The notes: generated by a model from the letters alone, not told the origin. A stretch of 64,000 bases of DNA from a bacterium (GCA_021832345.1 JAKBKY010000009.1:12671-76670); one strand, 5' to 3'; positions 17,087-26,860 are shown, numbered from the stretch's first letter. Numbers and translations are program-made.

Positions 17087-19588
17087 ATGACTGCCAAGTT
17101 CTCACCGATGCTCGAGCAATACTTCGGGATGAAAGCCAAGCATCCCGAGGCGATACTGCTCTCGCGGGTAGGGGATTTTTACGAAGCGTACGGCGACGAT
17201 GCCGAGACGATTGCGCGCGTCTTGCAGATCGCCCTGACGAGCAAAGAGGCCGGCGCCGGGCGCCGCGTTGCAATGGCCGGAGTTCCCCATCACGCGCTCC
17301 CTCAATATCTCGCCAAGCTTGTGAGCAACCGTCACGTCGTGGCTTTGGCCGAACAACTCGAAGTGCCCGTCCCCAATAAGCTGGTGCATCGTGACGTCAT
17401 GCGTGTCGTCACTCCCGGAACGCTCATCGAGGATCAGCTCCTCGACGGCAAAGAGAATAACTACCTTGCGGCGGTCGCCATGCTCGGCGAGACCTTCGCG
17501 TTAGCACACGGCGATGTGTCTACCGGGTACTGTGCCGCGACGGCGTTTGCAGGCGACGGTGCCTACGACGATCTGGTGGCCGAGCTCGGGCGGGTGGCTC
17601 CCGTCGAAATCGTAGCGGACCTGCCCTCCAACGTGCGTGCGGTTCTCGCAGGCGCGCTCGATGCGTTGGGGGCTCGCATGACGGCGCCCACCCTCTCGCT
17701 TGTCCCGACACGCACTCGCGAGCAGATGGATGGATTCTCGCTCGATGAGTCGCTGGCCATCCACCGTGCGCTCGACGCCCTCGGCGCGTTTGTGAGGAAG
17801 ACGGGGTTGACCGATGCGCGCGTCTCCGCGCATCCGGTCGATGCCTTTCAAGAGGCATACTGCTACCGTCATCGACACTTCTTGGCGTTGGACCCAAACA
17901 CGCGCAAACATCTGGAGCTGGTCAAGGCACAGGGGCAGAACCTCCAGGCGACGCTCCTAGGCACGCTCGACCTATGCTCTACGTCGATGGGATCTCGTCT
18001 GCTGGCACGGTGGATTGCGATGCCGCTCGTCGACGTGGGGAGCATCGAGGCTCGTCAGGATTCTCTGGCGGCGCTCCTTGCCGAGCACCCTCGCCGTGAG
18101 GCGCTACGCGCGATACTGCGCGGCTGCTTCGACCTCGAACGCATCGCACAGAAGGCTCGTTTGCGCCGTGTCTCGCCCCGTGATCTCCTCTCGCTACGCC
18201 GGACCCTCGAGGCTATGCAGTCGTTGCCGGAGGCCGTCCCGCCGCCCCTGGAGCCGCTGATGGAACGGACGCGCGGCTTCGACGATCTCTTGGAGGACCT
18301 GCGACGAACGCTTGTCGACGATCCGCCGTCCGGACTTGGCGACGGCGGCGTCATTCGTTGCGAGGTCGATCGGGAACTGGCCGAATGCGTTCTCCTTCGC
18401 ACGGATGCGCGTGGACGTCTCTCCGAGCTTGAAGAGCGCGAGCGGCTTCGTACGGGCATAAAGACGTTGAAGGTGAAGTACGCGCGAGCTTTTGGCTATG
18501 CCATCGAAGTCGGCAAGAACTCTATCGATGCGGTGCCTGCCGATTATGTGCGCAAGCAGACCTTGACGACCGGCGAGCGCTTCGTCACGTCGGAGCTCAA
18601 AGAGCTTGAGCTTGCCATTGCAACCGCGCAGACGCGCCAGCAGATGATCGAAGGACGCCTCTATGGCGAGTTGGTCGAGCGTATCGCTCTGCGCACCGAT
18701 GCACTGCTGGGCGCCGCGCAAGCATTAGCCCAAATCGACGTCCTGGTCGCACTGGCTCAAGCGGCGGCAGAACGCGGATACGTCCGCCCAACCTTCGTTC
18801 CGGAGAGCACGATTGAAGTTATCGACGGTCGCCACCCGGTGATGGAAGCCGTCCTGCATGCGCACTTCGTGCCCAACGACGCCCGGCTTCTAGCGAAAGA
18901 ACACCGCTTCATTCTCTTGACGGGGCCGAACATGGGCGGTAAGTCCACCTACCTGCGCCAGATCGGGCTGCTGGTCATCATGGCTCAGATGGGGTCGTTT
19001 GTTCCGGCTCGCGACATGAGGCTTGGGATCGTCGATCGGATATTCACGCGTATCGGTGCGGGTGACGACCTGGCGTCGGGGCAGTCGACGTTTTATATGG
19101 AGATGGCGGAAGCCGCACACATCTTGCGCCGTTCGACGCGCCGGTCGTTGCTCTTGATCGACGAAGTGGGGCGCGGAACCGGGACGTTGGATGGCCTTGC
19201 GATCGCCCAGGCGATGTGTGAATTTTTGCTCGGCTTGGGCGAGCAATCGCCGATGGCCCTCTTTGCGACCCACTTTCACGAACTCTGTGCGCTGGGCGAT
19301 CACTGGGCGGGCGTTTCAAACTACCACATTACGGCGGTGGAAAACAGGGCGCGGGATGGGGCACCGGTCTTCTCTCATCGAGTTCAGCCAGGCAGCTCTT
19401 CGAGGTCGTTCGGCATCGAAGTGGCGCGCATGGCCGGTATGCCTGAGGCGGTCATCGAACGAGCCCAAGAGATTGCCGATGCCTTGGCTCCCCGCTCGGA
19501 TGTCGAAGCGCAGGTCCCATTGCGCAAGGCGATGATGCGAGCGACGACGAGCGCACAACAACTCTCCTTTCTTGCCGGAGACTCATGA
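17087..19588 (+). CDS. mutS: DNA mismatch repair protein MutS
   Basis: 833 residues. The mismatch-recognition motif Phe-x-Glu is present in VGDFYEAYGDDA (about residues 25-36), followed by connector, lever and clamp regions. The ATPase domain has GPNMGGKSTYLRQ (Walker A) and LLIDEVGRGTGTLDGLA (Walker B; Gly-Thr where Ser-Thr is commonest). It binds mismatches and recruits MutL, whose gene overlaps the mutS stop by 4 bases. The ATG at 17087 is 20 bases after miaB. Confidence 0.96.
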   Translation: MTAKFSPMLEQYFGMKAKHPEAILLSRVGDFYEAYGDDAETIARVLQIALTSKEAGAGRRVAMAGVPHHALPQYLAKLVSNRHVVALAEQLEVPVPNKLVHRDVMRVVTPGTLIEDQLLDGKENNYLAAVAMLGETFALAHGDVSTGYCAATAFAGDGAYDDLVAELGRVAPVEIVADLPSNVRAVLAGALDALGARMTAPTLSLVPTRTREQMDGFSLDESLAIHRALDALGAFVRKTGLTDARVSAHPVDAFQEAYCYRHRHFLALDPNTRKHLELVKAQGQNLQATLLGTLDLCSTSMGSRLLARWIAMPLVDVGSIEARQDSLAALLAEHPRREALRAILRGCFDLERIAQKARLRRVSPRDLLSLRRTLEAMQSLPEAVPPPLEPLMERTRGFDDLLEDLRRTLVDDPPSGLGDGGVIRCEVDRELAECVLLRTDARGRLSELEERERLRTGIKTLKVKYARAFGYAIEVGKNSIDAVPADYVRKQTLTTGERFVTSELKELELAIATAQTRQQMIEGRLYGELVERIALRTDALLGAAQALAQIDVLVALAQAAAERGYVRPTFVPESTIEVIDGRHPVMEAVLHAHFVPNDARLLAKEHRFILLTGPNMGGKSTYLRQIGLLVIMAQMGSFVPARDMRLGIVDRIFTRIGAGDDLASGQSTFYMEMAEAAHILRRSTRRSLLLIDEVGRGTGTLDGLAIAQAMCEFLLGLGEQSPMALFATHFHELCALGDHWAGVSNYHITAVENRARDGAPVFSHRVQPGSSSRSFGIEVARMAGMPEAVIERAQEIADALAPRSDVEAQVPLRKAMMRATTSAQQLSFLAGDS

Positions 19589-21258
19589 TACGCCTTCTCG
19601 ACCCGCAAACGGTCGGGCAGATTGCCGCTGGAGAGATCATCGAGCGGCCGGCATCGGTCGTCAAGGAACTCGTTGAGAACGCCGTCGATGCCGGTGCGCA
19701 TCGTATCGTGGTTGCAATCGACGCCGGCGGACTCGATGCGATCGAGGTGATCGACGACGGCGCCGGTATTCTACCTGAGGATCTTGAACTGGCGCTCCTG
19801 CGGCACGCGACGAGCAAGCTTTCGGCGGCCTGCGACTTGGAATCGGTTGCTACGCTTGGATTTCGCGGTGAGGGCTTGGCGAGTATCGCGGCGGTCGCGC
19901 GCGTGGAGATCATCTCGCGCGTTGCTCACGCCCAGATTGGTACGCGCGTTGCAGGCCATGCGGAGTCGATCGAGCCTCTAGGGCCGGTGGCGGCGCCTAT
20001 CGGAACGCGCGTGCGGGTGGAGGCGCTCTTTGAAAACGTTCCTGTGCGTCGCGAGTATATGAGGGGCTCGGCGGCTGAGTTTAATCGAATCTCGGGATGG
20101 CTCTCGACCTTCGCTCTGGCGTATCCCCAGATAACCTTCGTGCTTCGGCACGACGGGCGCGACGTCTGGACGTTGCCCTCCAGCGGGGACGTGCAGCAGC
20201 GCTTGACGATGGTGTTCGGCAAAGCCGCGACCGACGGCCTGATCCCGATCGGCGCCGACGCCGTTGCAACCCTGCCGGGACGCTTGAGCGGCTACGTGAG
20301 CGCACCCGGTAGCGATCGACCTGATCGGCGGATGCAAGTCCTCTTCGTGAACGGACGCCTGTTGCGCAGCGGCGTTCTCGCAGGTGCGTGGAGTGCCGGC
20401 TACTCGACCTTTGCGATGCTCGGCCGTCATCCCTACGGCGTGCTCTTCCTGGAGTTGCCTGCGGAGCATGTCGATCCGAACGTGCATCCGACGAAAACTG
20501 ACGTTCGACTGCGCTATGCAAACCAGGTATTCGAGGCGGTGCGCAATGCCATCAGCACTACGTTGCATGGACATGCGGTTCGTCGCTTTGGCGATCGAGT
20601 GGGCGGCGATACGCCTGGGCGTACGCAAGCTCCGGTGACGGTCTCCGCGCTCTTCCCTGAGATGTCGGTACCGCCGTCTGCCGTCGATCGAACGCGTGAC
20701 GGTCGCCTGCGCGTGTTAGAGCAGATCGCAGCGACGTATATTCTGGCTACCGATGGCCAAGCGCTGGTACTCGTCGATCAACATGCGGCACACGAGCGAG
20801 TGGCCTACGAGCAGATCGTGGCTCGTGCGAAGACCAAGACGGCGAACGAACCGCTGCTCGTGCCGCTCGTCCTGGAGCTGTCTCCACAACAGAGCAGGGT
20901 GCTTGACGGCATGCTCGAGTTCTTGCGCGAGGGCGGGCTCCAGATCGAGCCATTCGGGGAGCGAAGCTATCGACTGGTCGCGACGCCGGCCGGTTACGGA
21001 GCGCGGCCCTTTGACATGGCTGGATTGCTCGCGGATCTCGCCGGTGAGGCGCCCCAACGCAGTGTGCGCGAACGGGTATGGGCGTCGCTTGCGTGCCACT
21101 CGGTCACGGTGGCGGGAGAGCGGCTGGAGTTCGAGGAGATGAGCACGCTCCTCGAACGCTTGCAACGCTGCGAGAATCCCATGCACTGCCCGCACGGGCG
21201 GCCGACGCTCGTTCGCTTTGGCGCCGACGAGCTGGCGCGCTTCTTCAAACGTATATGA
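19585..21258 (+). CDS. mutL: DNA mismatch repair protein MutL (endonuclease type)
   Basis: 557 residues. The N-terminal GHKL ATPase has GEIIERPASVVKELVENAVD, DDGAGI and GFRGEGLASIA. The C-terminal half has DQHAAHERVAYE, which fits the DQHA(X)2E(X)4E metal-binding endonuclease motif, plus ACHSVTVAGE and CPHGRPT. It is therefore the nicking type of MutL found in bacteria without MutH. It overlaps mutS and miaA by 4 bases each. Confidence 0.96.
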   Translation: MIRLLDPQTVGQIAAGEIIERPASVVKELVENAVDAGAHRIVVAIDAGGLDAIEVIDDGAGILPEDLELALLRHATSKLSAACDLESVATLGFRGEGLASIAAVARVEIISRVAHAQIGTRVAGHAESIEPLGPVAAPIGTRVRVEALFENVPVRREYMRGSAAEFNRISGWLSTFALAYPQITFVLRHDGRDVWTLPSSGDVQQRLTMVFGKAATDGLIPIGADAVATLPGRLSGYVSAPGSDRPDRRMQVLFVNGRLLRSGVLAGAWSAGYSTFAMLGRHPYGVLFLELPAEHVDPNVHPTKTDVRLRYANQVFEAVRNAISTTLHGHAVRRFGDRVGGDTPGRTQAPVTVSALFPEMSVPPSAVDRTRDGRLRVLEQIAATYILATDGQALVLVDQHAAHERVAYEQIVARAKTKTANEPLLVPLVLELSPQQSRVLDGMLEFLREGGLQIEPFGERSYRLVATPAGYGARPFDMAGLLADLAGEAPQRSVRERVWASLACHSVTVAGERLEFEEMSTLLERLQRCENPMHCPHGRPTLVRFGADELARFFKRI

Positions 21259-22166
21259 ACGCAGCCTGCGGGCCGCGGCAGCGGGTGCTTGTCCTCCTTG
21301 GGCCAACGGCCAGCGGCAAGAGCGCACTTGCCGTGGATCTCGCTTCATGCTTTGATGCCGAGATCGTTGGCGCCGACTCGCGGCAAATCTATCGCGACAT
21401 GCCGATCGGTACGGCGGCGCCGACGGCGCAACAGCGCGGCGCGGTCGTCCATCACCTGGTCGCGTTTCTCGATCCTCGGGAGCGCTATTCGGCAGCTCGG
21501 TACGCTCAAGACGCAACCGCCGCAGTAGCGGCACTGAGCGCCAGGGGCAAGCGTGCCATCGTGGTTGGTGGCACCGGGTTCTACGTGCGGGCCTTCCTCG
21601 GAAGAGTCGCTCTGGCCGGCAGTTACGATCGCGCAGTGCGAGAGCGTTTAGCGCGCGAAGCGACGCTACACGATGCGGCCTTCCTGCATGCATGGCTCTG
21701 CGCGCACGATCGGGCGCGAGCCGCGGCGCTCGATCCTCACGATACCTATCGGGTGCTCCGGGCGCTCGAGGTGGCGCTTGCCGGCCCCAACTCAGGGCGC
21801 GTGGCCGCACTGCCGACGCTCGCAACGTTGGGGATGGACGCCGTGCAGATCGCACTCGATCTCCCGATCTCGGAGATCGATGCTCGGATCGAACGCCGAG
21901 TCGACGCGATGCTTGCGGCCGGCTTCCTTGACGAAGCCGATGCGCTCGCCGGTGACGCCGTCGCCGCGGATGCCGTGGGGTATCCTCAGGCGATCGCCTA
22001 CCTGCGCGGGTGGTCCAGTGAAGCCGAGCTTCGGCTCGGACTTGTGCGCGCAACGCGCCGCTATGCACGCCGTCAGCTCACGTGGCTGCGCGGGGAAGAG
22101 GGCGTTCTGTGGCTGGCACCCGATGCGGTCCACGCCGCCGCAAAGGATATCCTCGGGTGGGCGTAA
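21255..22166 (+). CDS. miaA: tRNA dimethylallyltransferase MiaA
   Basis: 303 residues from MNAACGPRQRVLVLLGPTAS. The P-loop GPTASGKSALA, GADSRQIYRDMPIGTA (substrate Asp and catalytic Thr/Arg region) and VVGGTGFYVRAFL are family signatures. It transfers the dimethylallyl group to A37 of tRNA reading U-starting codons, supplying the substrate of MiaB. The start overlaps the mutL stop. Confidence 0.95.
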   Translation: MNAACGPRQRVLVLLGPTASGKSALAVDLASCFDAEIVGADSRQIYRDMPIGTAAPTAQQRGAVVHHLVAFLDPRERYSAARYAQDATAAVAALSARGKRAIVVGGTGFYVRAFLGRVALAGSYDRAVRERLAREATLHDAAFLHAWLCAHDRARAAALDPHDTYRVLRALEVALAGPNSGRVAALPTLATLGMDAVQIALDLPISEIDARIERRVDAMLAAGFLDEADALAGDAVAADAVGYPQAIAYLRGWSSEAELRLGLVRATRRYARRQLTWLRGEEGVLWLAPDAVHAAAKDILGWA

Positions 22167-22176
22167 AGGCTCCTCG

Positions 22177-22971
22177 GTGGCTGTAACGATTCCTTTTGCG
22201 AAGATGCACGGTGCCGGGAACGACTTTGTCGTCGTCGACGCGCGCCGCTCGCCGGTGCCGGCCATGACTGCCTTTGCGCGCTGGGTCTGCGATCGGCATA
22301 TGGGCGTCGGCGCTGACGGACTCTTGCTGGTCGAACCCTCAGAGCTCGCCGATGTGCGCATGCGGATCCTGAACGCGGACGGAAGTCAAGCCGAAACGTG
22401 CGGCAACGGGCTGCGATGTGTCGCACGTTTTCTCGCGGATTCCGATGGTGCGCAGATGCTTCGAATTGAAACGCTCGCCGGCGTTGTCCAGACGCAAGTG
22501 CTGCAAGGGGGAACGGAGTTTCGCGTTCGCGTGTCCATGGGAGAACCGCAGATTAGGCAGAGCCGGGCGGTGCCCGGTGCCGTGGACGTGGACATGGGCA
22601 ACCCGCACGTTGTCGTCTTCGTGCGCGACCTCCAAGAGCGCGACATCGCAAGGCTTGCAACCGACATAGCCGCGTCCTCGGTGTACCCGGACGGGGCCAA
22701 CGTCCACCTGGCCGTCGTTGAAACCAGGGCTTGTATTCGGGCGCTACACCATGAGCGCGGCGTTGGACTTACGCAGGCCTGCGGTAGCGGTGCGGTGGCG
22801 ATAGGCGTTGCTGCGATCCAGCGTGGCGCAGTCGACTCACCGGTTGATCTCTGTGTGCCCGGCGGCATCCTCACCGTCGAGTGGGAGGGGAGCGGCGTCG
22901 CCTACCTGACCGGGCCCGCATGTCGCGTCTTCGATGCATCCCTCGTCTGGGATTCGGATTCAACCTCGTGA
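22177..22971 (+). CDS. dapF: Diaminopimelate epimerase
   Basis: 264 residues from a GTG at 22177 (VAVTIPFAKMHGAGNDFVVV). Both catalytic Cys are present: ETCGNGLRC and QACGSGAVA. It converts LL- to meso-diaminopimelate for lysine and peptidoglycan. It lies 10 bases after miaA and overlaps the next gene by 4 bases. Confidence 0.95.
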   Translation: MAVTIPFAKMHGAGNDFVVVDARRSPVPAMTAFARWVCDRHMGVGADGLLLVEPSELADVRMRILNADGSQAETCGNGLRCVARFLADSDGAQMLRIETLAGVVQTQVLQGGTEFRVRVSMGEPQIRQSRAVPGAVDVDMGNPHVVVFVRDLQERDIARLATDIAASSVYPDGANVHLAVVETRACIRALHHERGVGLTQACGSGAVAIGVAAIQRGAVDSPVDLCVPGGILTVEWEGSGVAYLTGPACRVFDASLVWDSDSTS

Positions 22972-24179
22972 TCTATGGACTTGCCTATTGCGACCGCGAC
23001 GGGCGGATCTACTTCGATGAGTCACGCCGGCCACTGGCCGATGGTGGCATCGTGCGAATGCCGCAAGCCGATGAGCTGATCGCTGCTCCATCCGGGAGTC
23101 TTGCGATGGTCTTACCCGGGTGTCGGCCGCGTACCGGTTCGGGAACGCAGCGTCGGCGCCACACGCTGGCCGTGGCGTTGCCCGCCGGGTATACGCGACT
23201 TTTATTGCCGGCCTTCGAGCCGGATGCGGATGCGCCGACGCTGCCGCTCTTTGGATACACGTTTGCGTGTGTCGTCGACGATGCGCTCCATGTGGCGGCC
23301 ATGCAGACGGACGAGAGTGATGCGTGGAAGCCGCGCACGTTTGCGCCAGGGGAGCTTGAAAAACTCCTTGACCGTCGCATCGCACTTGACCCCGGCAACC
23401 GGGTCTTGCGCCAGGTTGCCCTGTGTTCTCGTGAGCACGGATGCTTTACGGCGCAGAATGTGTTTTTGGAGAACGGCGAAGCGGCCTTGCCGGTCTCCCC
23501 GAGATGCAATGCGCGCTGCGTTGGGTGCATATCTGAACAAGAGCCGGAAGCCGGGTTCCCCGCGCCGCAAACGCGCGTCGCATTCGAAACGACCGCGGAA
23601 GAACTCGCTCGGGTCGCCGTGTATCACCTGGAACGCGTGCCGAACGGCATCGTCTCCTTTGGGCAGGGCTGCGAAGGCGAGCCGCTCTTACGTTCGGTCA
23701 CGATGGCGCGCGCAATTACCCTGACACGAGCCGTCTGTTCGAACGGCACCATCAATCTCAATACTAATGCAAGCGTTCCAAAGGCATTGCAACGCTGTAT
23801 AGACGCAGGGTTACAAGCTGTGCGAGTGAGTTTAAACTCGTTTCGGCCCAGTGTGTATGCTGCGTACTATCGGCCCCTGGGCTACACCTTGGACGACGTG
23901 TTCGAATCAGTGCGTTTGGCGGCGGCTCACGGACTGCGCGTTTCGCTCAACTTGCTAACGCATCCCGGCGTTACCGACGATGAGCCGGAGCTTTTGGCAA
24001 TGCATGAGTTCTTACGCGCGACCCGTATAGACATGATTCAAACACGGACCCTTAATATCGATCCGCGTTGGTACTTCGGCGTTGTGGGGCGCCCGTCAAA
24101 GCCTAGGGGCATGCGCGCGGCCATCGATGCAATCCAGCGACTCGGTGTGGGCGTGGGCAATTTTACGCATACCCATTGA
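22968..24179 (+). CDS. Radical SAM enzyme with an N-terminal extension, unknown reaction
   Basis: 403 residues from the GTG at 22968, which overlaps the dapF stop. Residues 1-175 form an unrecognised beta-rich domain. The radical SAM core starts at PRCNARCVGCIS (Cys180, 184, 187 as Cx3Cx2C), followed by VSFGQGCEGEPLLR (the Gly-Glu motif for SAM), TINLNTNAS and AVRVSLNSFRP, typical of the barrel. There is no C-terminal SPASM Cys cluster. The dapF overlap hints at shared translation but does not identify the substrate. Confidence 0.8.
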   Translation: MIYGLAYCDRDGRIYFDESRRPLADGGIVRMPQADELIAAPSGSLAMVLPGCRPRTGSGTQRRRHTLAVALPAGYTRLLLPAFEPDADAPTLPLFGYTFACVVDDALHVAAMQTDESDAWKPRTFAPGELEKLLDRRIALDPGNRVLRQVALCSREHGCFTAQNVFLENGEAALPVSPRCNARCVGCISEQEPEAGFPAPQTRVAFETTAEELARVAVYHLERVPNGIVSFGQGCEGEPLLRSVTMARAITLTRAVCSNGTINLNTNASVPKALQRCIDAGLQAVRVSLNSFRPSVYAAYYRPLGYTLDDVFESVRLAAAHGLRVSLNLLTHPGVTDDEPELLAMHEFLRATRIDMIQTRTLNIDPRWYFGVVGRPSKPRGMRAAIDAIQRLGVGVGNFTHTH

Positions 24180-24189
24180 TCGGAGAAGC

Positions 24190-25281
24190 ATGAAGCTCTG
24201 GTGGCCGGCGGCGTTGATAATTGCCGGAGTGGTCATGGGCGTTCTTACGCACGCGCAGCTCTCGCATCTCTTTTCAGAGACTATGTTCGGCATCTTTCTC
24301 CCAGCGTTGATCTTCGAGGCGGCTTGGGGATTGAACATCGCGGCCGTCTTAAAGTCCTGGAAGGCCATTGGGTTGCTGATCTTGCCTGGGGTTCCCCTCA
24401 CTGCGCTGCTCGTCGGTTTGGTCGTGCACGAGCTTGGTGGATTAGCTCTGGTGTCGTCATTCTTATTGGGTGCGATCTTAAGCGCTACCGATCCCATCGC
24501 CGTTGTCGCTATCTTTCGGCGGTTGGACGTGCCGGGCAGACTTGTAGCAATTGTTGAGGGCGAAGCGCTCTTCAATGATGCGGTGGCAGTCCTCGTCTAC
24601 CAGGCGGTACTCGCGGCCATCGTGAGCGGCGCCACACTCCACGCTTTGCCGGTGGTTCTACGAGACGCGCTGCTCGGGGTGGTCGCGGCCTTGCTGATTG
24701 GCTTCGTGGTGGGCGCGATTGGAGCCGTCTGCTTGCGTATGCGTGTTCCGTTGTGGGTGGCGAAAGTCGCGACACTCATCGCCGCATACGGCAGCTACAT
24801 GCTGGCTGATCGGCTGGGAGGTTCTGGGATATTTGCGGTCATCGCTTGTGGTGTCGCGATGCGCGCGCTGGAGCGTAAAGAGATCGGTGCGCATGCTGCC
24901 GGTGAGATTGAGCGGTTTTGGCACGTGCTCTCGAACGTTGCAAACGCGTTTCTGTTCTTCTTGATCGGCACCGCCGTTGACGCCGGCACACTCCCTCTCC
25001 TCTGGCGCGTCGGTCTGGCGGCGCTGGTCGGCGTGGGGGCTGCGCGCCTGGTTTTGGCCTACGGCGTCCTAGGGCTGCTCCCAAGGATGCAACGATCGTG
25101 GAAGACCGTGGTGCGCTTAGCGGGCATACGCGGGCCGTTGTCGCTTGCGCTCGCGCTAGCGCTGCCGGTTGGCCTACCGTTTCGCGATGCGCTGGTGAGC
25201 GCGACGTTCGTCGTTGTGGTGGCGGGGTTGGTAGCAGGCTTTCTCACGCTGGAGGGACGCGTGGACCGAGCGTTATCATGA
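24190..25281 (+). CDS. CPA1-family cation:proton antiporter
   Basis: 363 residues, nearly all hydrophobic, about ten membrane helices. The signature ATDPIAVVAIFRRLDVPGRL followed by IVEGEALFNDAVAVLVY is the ion-binding region of CPA1 Na+/H+ exchangers (Thr-Asp pair and Asn-Asp). It probably exports Na+ or K+ for H+. A GGAGAAGC ribosome site precedes the ATG. Compared with many CPA1 proteins it lacks a long cytoplasmic tail. The neighbouring TrkA-type genes converge on it. Confidence 0.88.
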   Translation: MKLWWPAALIIAGVVMGVLTHAQLSHLFSETMFGIFLPALIFEAAWGLNIAAVLKSWKAIGLLILPGVPLTALLVGLVVHELGGLALVSSFLLGAILSATDPIAVVAIFRRLDVPGRLVAIVEGEALFNDAVAVLVYQAVLAAIVSGATLHALPVVLRDALLGVVAALLIGFVVGAIGAVCLRMRVPLWVAKVATLIAAYGSYMLADRLGGSGIFAVIACGVAMRALERKEIGAHAAGEIERFWHVLSNVANAFLFFLIGTAVDAGTLPLLWRVGLAALVGVGAARLVLAYGVLGLLPRMQRSWKTVVRLAGIRGPLSLALALALPVGLPFRDALVSATFVVVVAGLVAGFLTLEGRVDRALS

Positions 25282-25300
25282 GTGTCGTATGCGTAGCGAC

Positions 25301-25984
25301 CTATGTTCCCAGAAGGAGTTTATGGATAGCGTCGGCTGCCCCATTCTTGACGATCGCGATGATGTTGTCACCGTCTTGCAGTTGCGTTGAGCCGTCTGGG
25401 ATGAGCAACTCTTGGTCGTTTCTATCGATGGCCACCATGACGCTGCCCGACGGAAAACCGATTTCGCTAAGCGGCTTGCCGACGACAGGCGAATGAGCCG
25501 GAATCGAAATGCGAACGAGTTGAAGCTGGCCTTTCCCAAAGAGATGCATCGTCTCTAAGGCTGCACGGTAACTGGCGGCGTTCACCTGCTCGTTGAGGAC
25601 GTCGAGGATAATCTCGGTTGAAGAGATCACCGTGACCGGGTCCTGGACGTCAAGGGATTCAAAAATCAGTTTGTTGCGCGGGTTATTGACGCGAGCGATG
25701 CAGCGCGCTTTCGTTCGCTTCTTTGCGATGAGGACAACGACCAAATTATCTTCGTCATCACCGGTGTCCGCTACCACGACATCGGCTCGCTCAATGCCGG
25801 CCTGTTCGAGAACGAGTGGATCGCAGCCGTCACCGACGACGGAGACCTGGCGGTCGAGAAGCCGCTCCAGCATCTTCGCTTTGCGGGCATCCTTTTCCAC
25901 GACGACGACTTCGTGATCCTGCCCCAGGAGCGCACGGGTAAGGTAGGAGCCGACCTTTCCTCCGCCGACGATGAGAATAAACAT
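25301..25984 (-). CDS. TrkA-type RCK protein, second copy
   Basis: 227 residues: an N-terminal Rossmann NAD-binding domain (MFILIVGGGKVGSYLTRALL, VVVEKDARKA, VGDGCDPLVLEQAGIERADV, VVADTGDDEDN) and a C-terminal TrkA-C domain (LVRISIPAHSPVVGKPLSEI). Such proteins gate K+ uptake systems (Trk/Ktr) or antiporters. It starts one base after the stop of the first copy. No TrkH/KtrB pore gene is in the window. Confidence 0.88.
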   Translation of the reverse strand: MFILIVGGGKVGSYLTRALLGQDHEVVVVEKDARKAKMLERLLDRQVSVVGDGCDPLVLEQAGIERADVVVADTGDDEDNLVVVLIAKKRTKARCIARVNNPRNKLIFESLDVQDPVTVISSTEIILDVLNEQVNAASYRAALETMHLFGKGQLQLVRISIPAHSPVVGKPLSEIGFPSGSVMVAIDRNDQELLIPDGSTQLQDGDNIIAIVKNGAADAIHKLLLGT

Positions 25985-25985
25985 G

Positions 25986-26666
25986 CTAGGCGGTATTTCG
26001 CACGCCGTCGGCAGTTGGCGTTGAAAACATCTGGGCGAACTCACTGACGGCTTCGGGGGCGACGATGGCGTTGACCTCGTCGCCGGCCTCCAGGATGAGG
26101 TCATTGAAGGCAACCATGACCCCGACCGTATCGCGCCGGATCGCGGCGATGCGGATGCGGCCGGGGCGCTCGATATCGCCGATGCGCTTGCCGGCGTCGG
26201 CCGGCGTGACGATCGCGGCGACTGAAGTCACCTTGCCGAAATCAAACGACTGCAGCGGGTCCCACGGTGCCTCCATGAGGACGTCGCGTATAAGCTTGGC
26301 ACCGACCGTGGTTGGAACGACGGTCTGGATGCCCAGCTCCCGGTACATCTGCCCTCGCGGCGGATCGTAGATGCGAGCCACGATGCGCTTGATCTTGAAC
26401 ATCCGTTGGGCAATCAGCGCGGCCATGATATTGCGATTATCGCCGTCGGTACAAGCGACGAAGCCATCGGCCGTCACAGCGCCCGAACGTTTGAGGACAT
26501 CGTAATCGATGCCCGTGCCGACCACGACATGGCCTTTAAACTTCTGACCAAGGCGCTTAAAGGCGGCGGGGTTCTCGTCTACGACGATCACTTCGTGGCC
26601 GTCGGCGTCGAGCAACTTCGCGAGTGCGGAGCCTACGCGGCCGCACCCGACGATCAAGTATCTCAT
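25986..26666 (-). CDS. TrkA-type RCK protein, first copy
   Basis: 226 residues with the RCK-N Rossmann motif (MRYLIVGCGRVGSALAKLL, VIVVDENPAAF, GTGIDYDVLKRSGAVTADGF) and an RCK-C domain (VTPADAGKRIGDIERPGRIR). It is a paralogue of the gene that follows; the two probably form hetero-rings, as TrkA-like pairs do. It is the first gene of the two-gene unit, divergent from the tRNA-Pro region. Confidence 0.88.
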   Translation of the reverse strand: MRYLIVGCGRVGSALAKLLDADGHEVIVVDENPAAFKRLGQKFKGHVVVGTGIDYDVLKRSGAVTADGFVACTDGDNRNIMAALIAQRMFKIKRIVARIYDPPRGQMYRELGIQTVVPTTVGAKLIRDVLMEAPWDPLQSFDFGKVTSVAAIVTPADAGKRIGDIERPGRIRIAAIRRDTVGVMVAFNDLILEAGDEVNAIVAPEAVSEFAQMFSTPTADGVRNTA

Positions 26667-26754
26667 GAACGGTAGGGGTGCTTCGCATACGCTCCTGAGT
26701 TTTCCCTCGGTGCAGGAGGGGCGTCCGGGCAGCCGAACTCCAAGGCCGATTCAT

Positions 26755-26831
26755 CGGGGCGTGGCTCAGCTTGGTAGAGCGCTTCGTTCGGGACGAAGAG
26801 GTCGCTGGTTCGAATCCAGTCGCCCCGACCA
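26755..26831 (+). tRNA. tRNA-Pro (anticodon CGG)
   Basis: The acceptor stem CGGGGCG (26755-26761) pairs with CGCCCCG (26821-26827). The anticodon stem-loop cttcg-ttCGGga-cgaag gives CGG, reading CCG proline codons. The T-arm ggttcgaatcc is standard. The 3' CCA is encoded (26829-26831). Confidence 0.96.
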
Positions 26832-26860
26832 TCTCCCCCCTTTTCTCGAAGTCGATTGCG

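Noticed and set aside
20716-22068. 450-codon minus frame opposite mutL and miaA
   Set aside because: Arg/Ser-rich shadow across two real genes.
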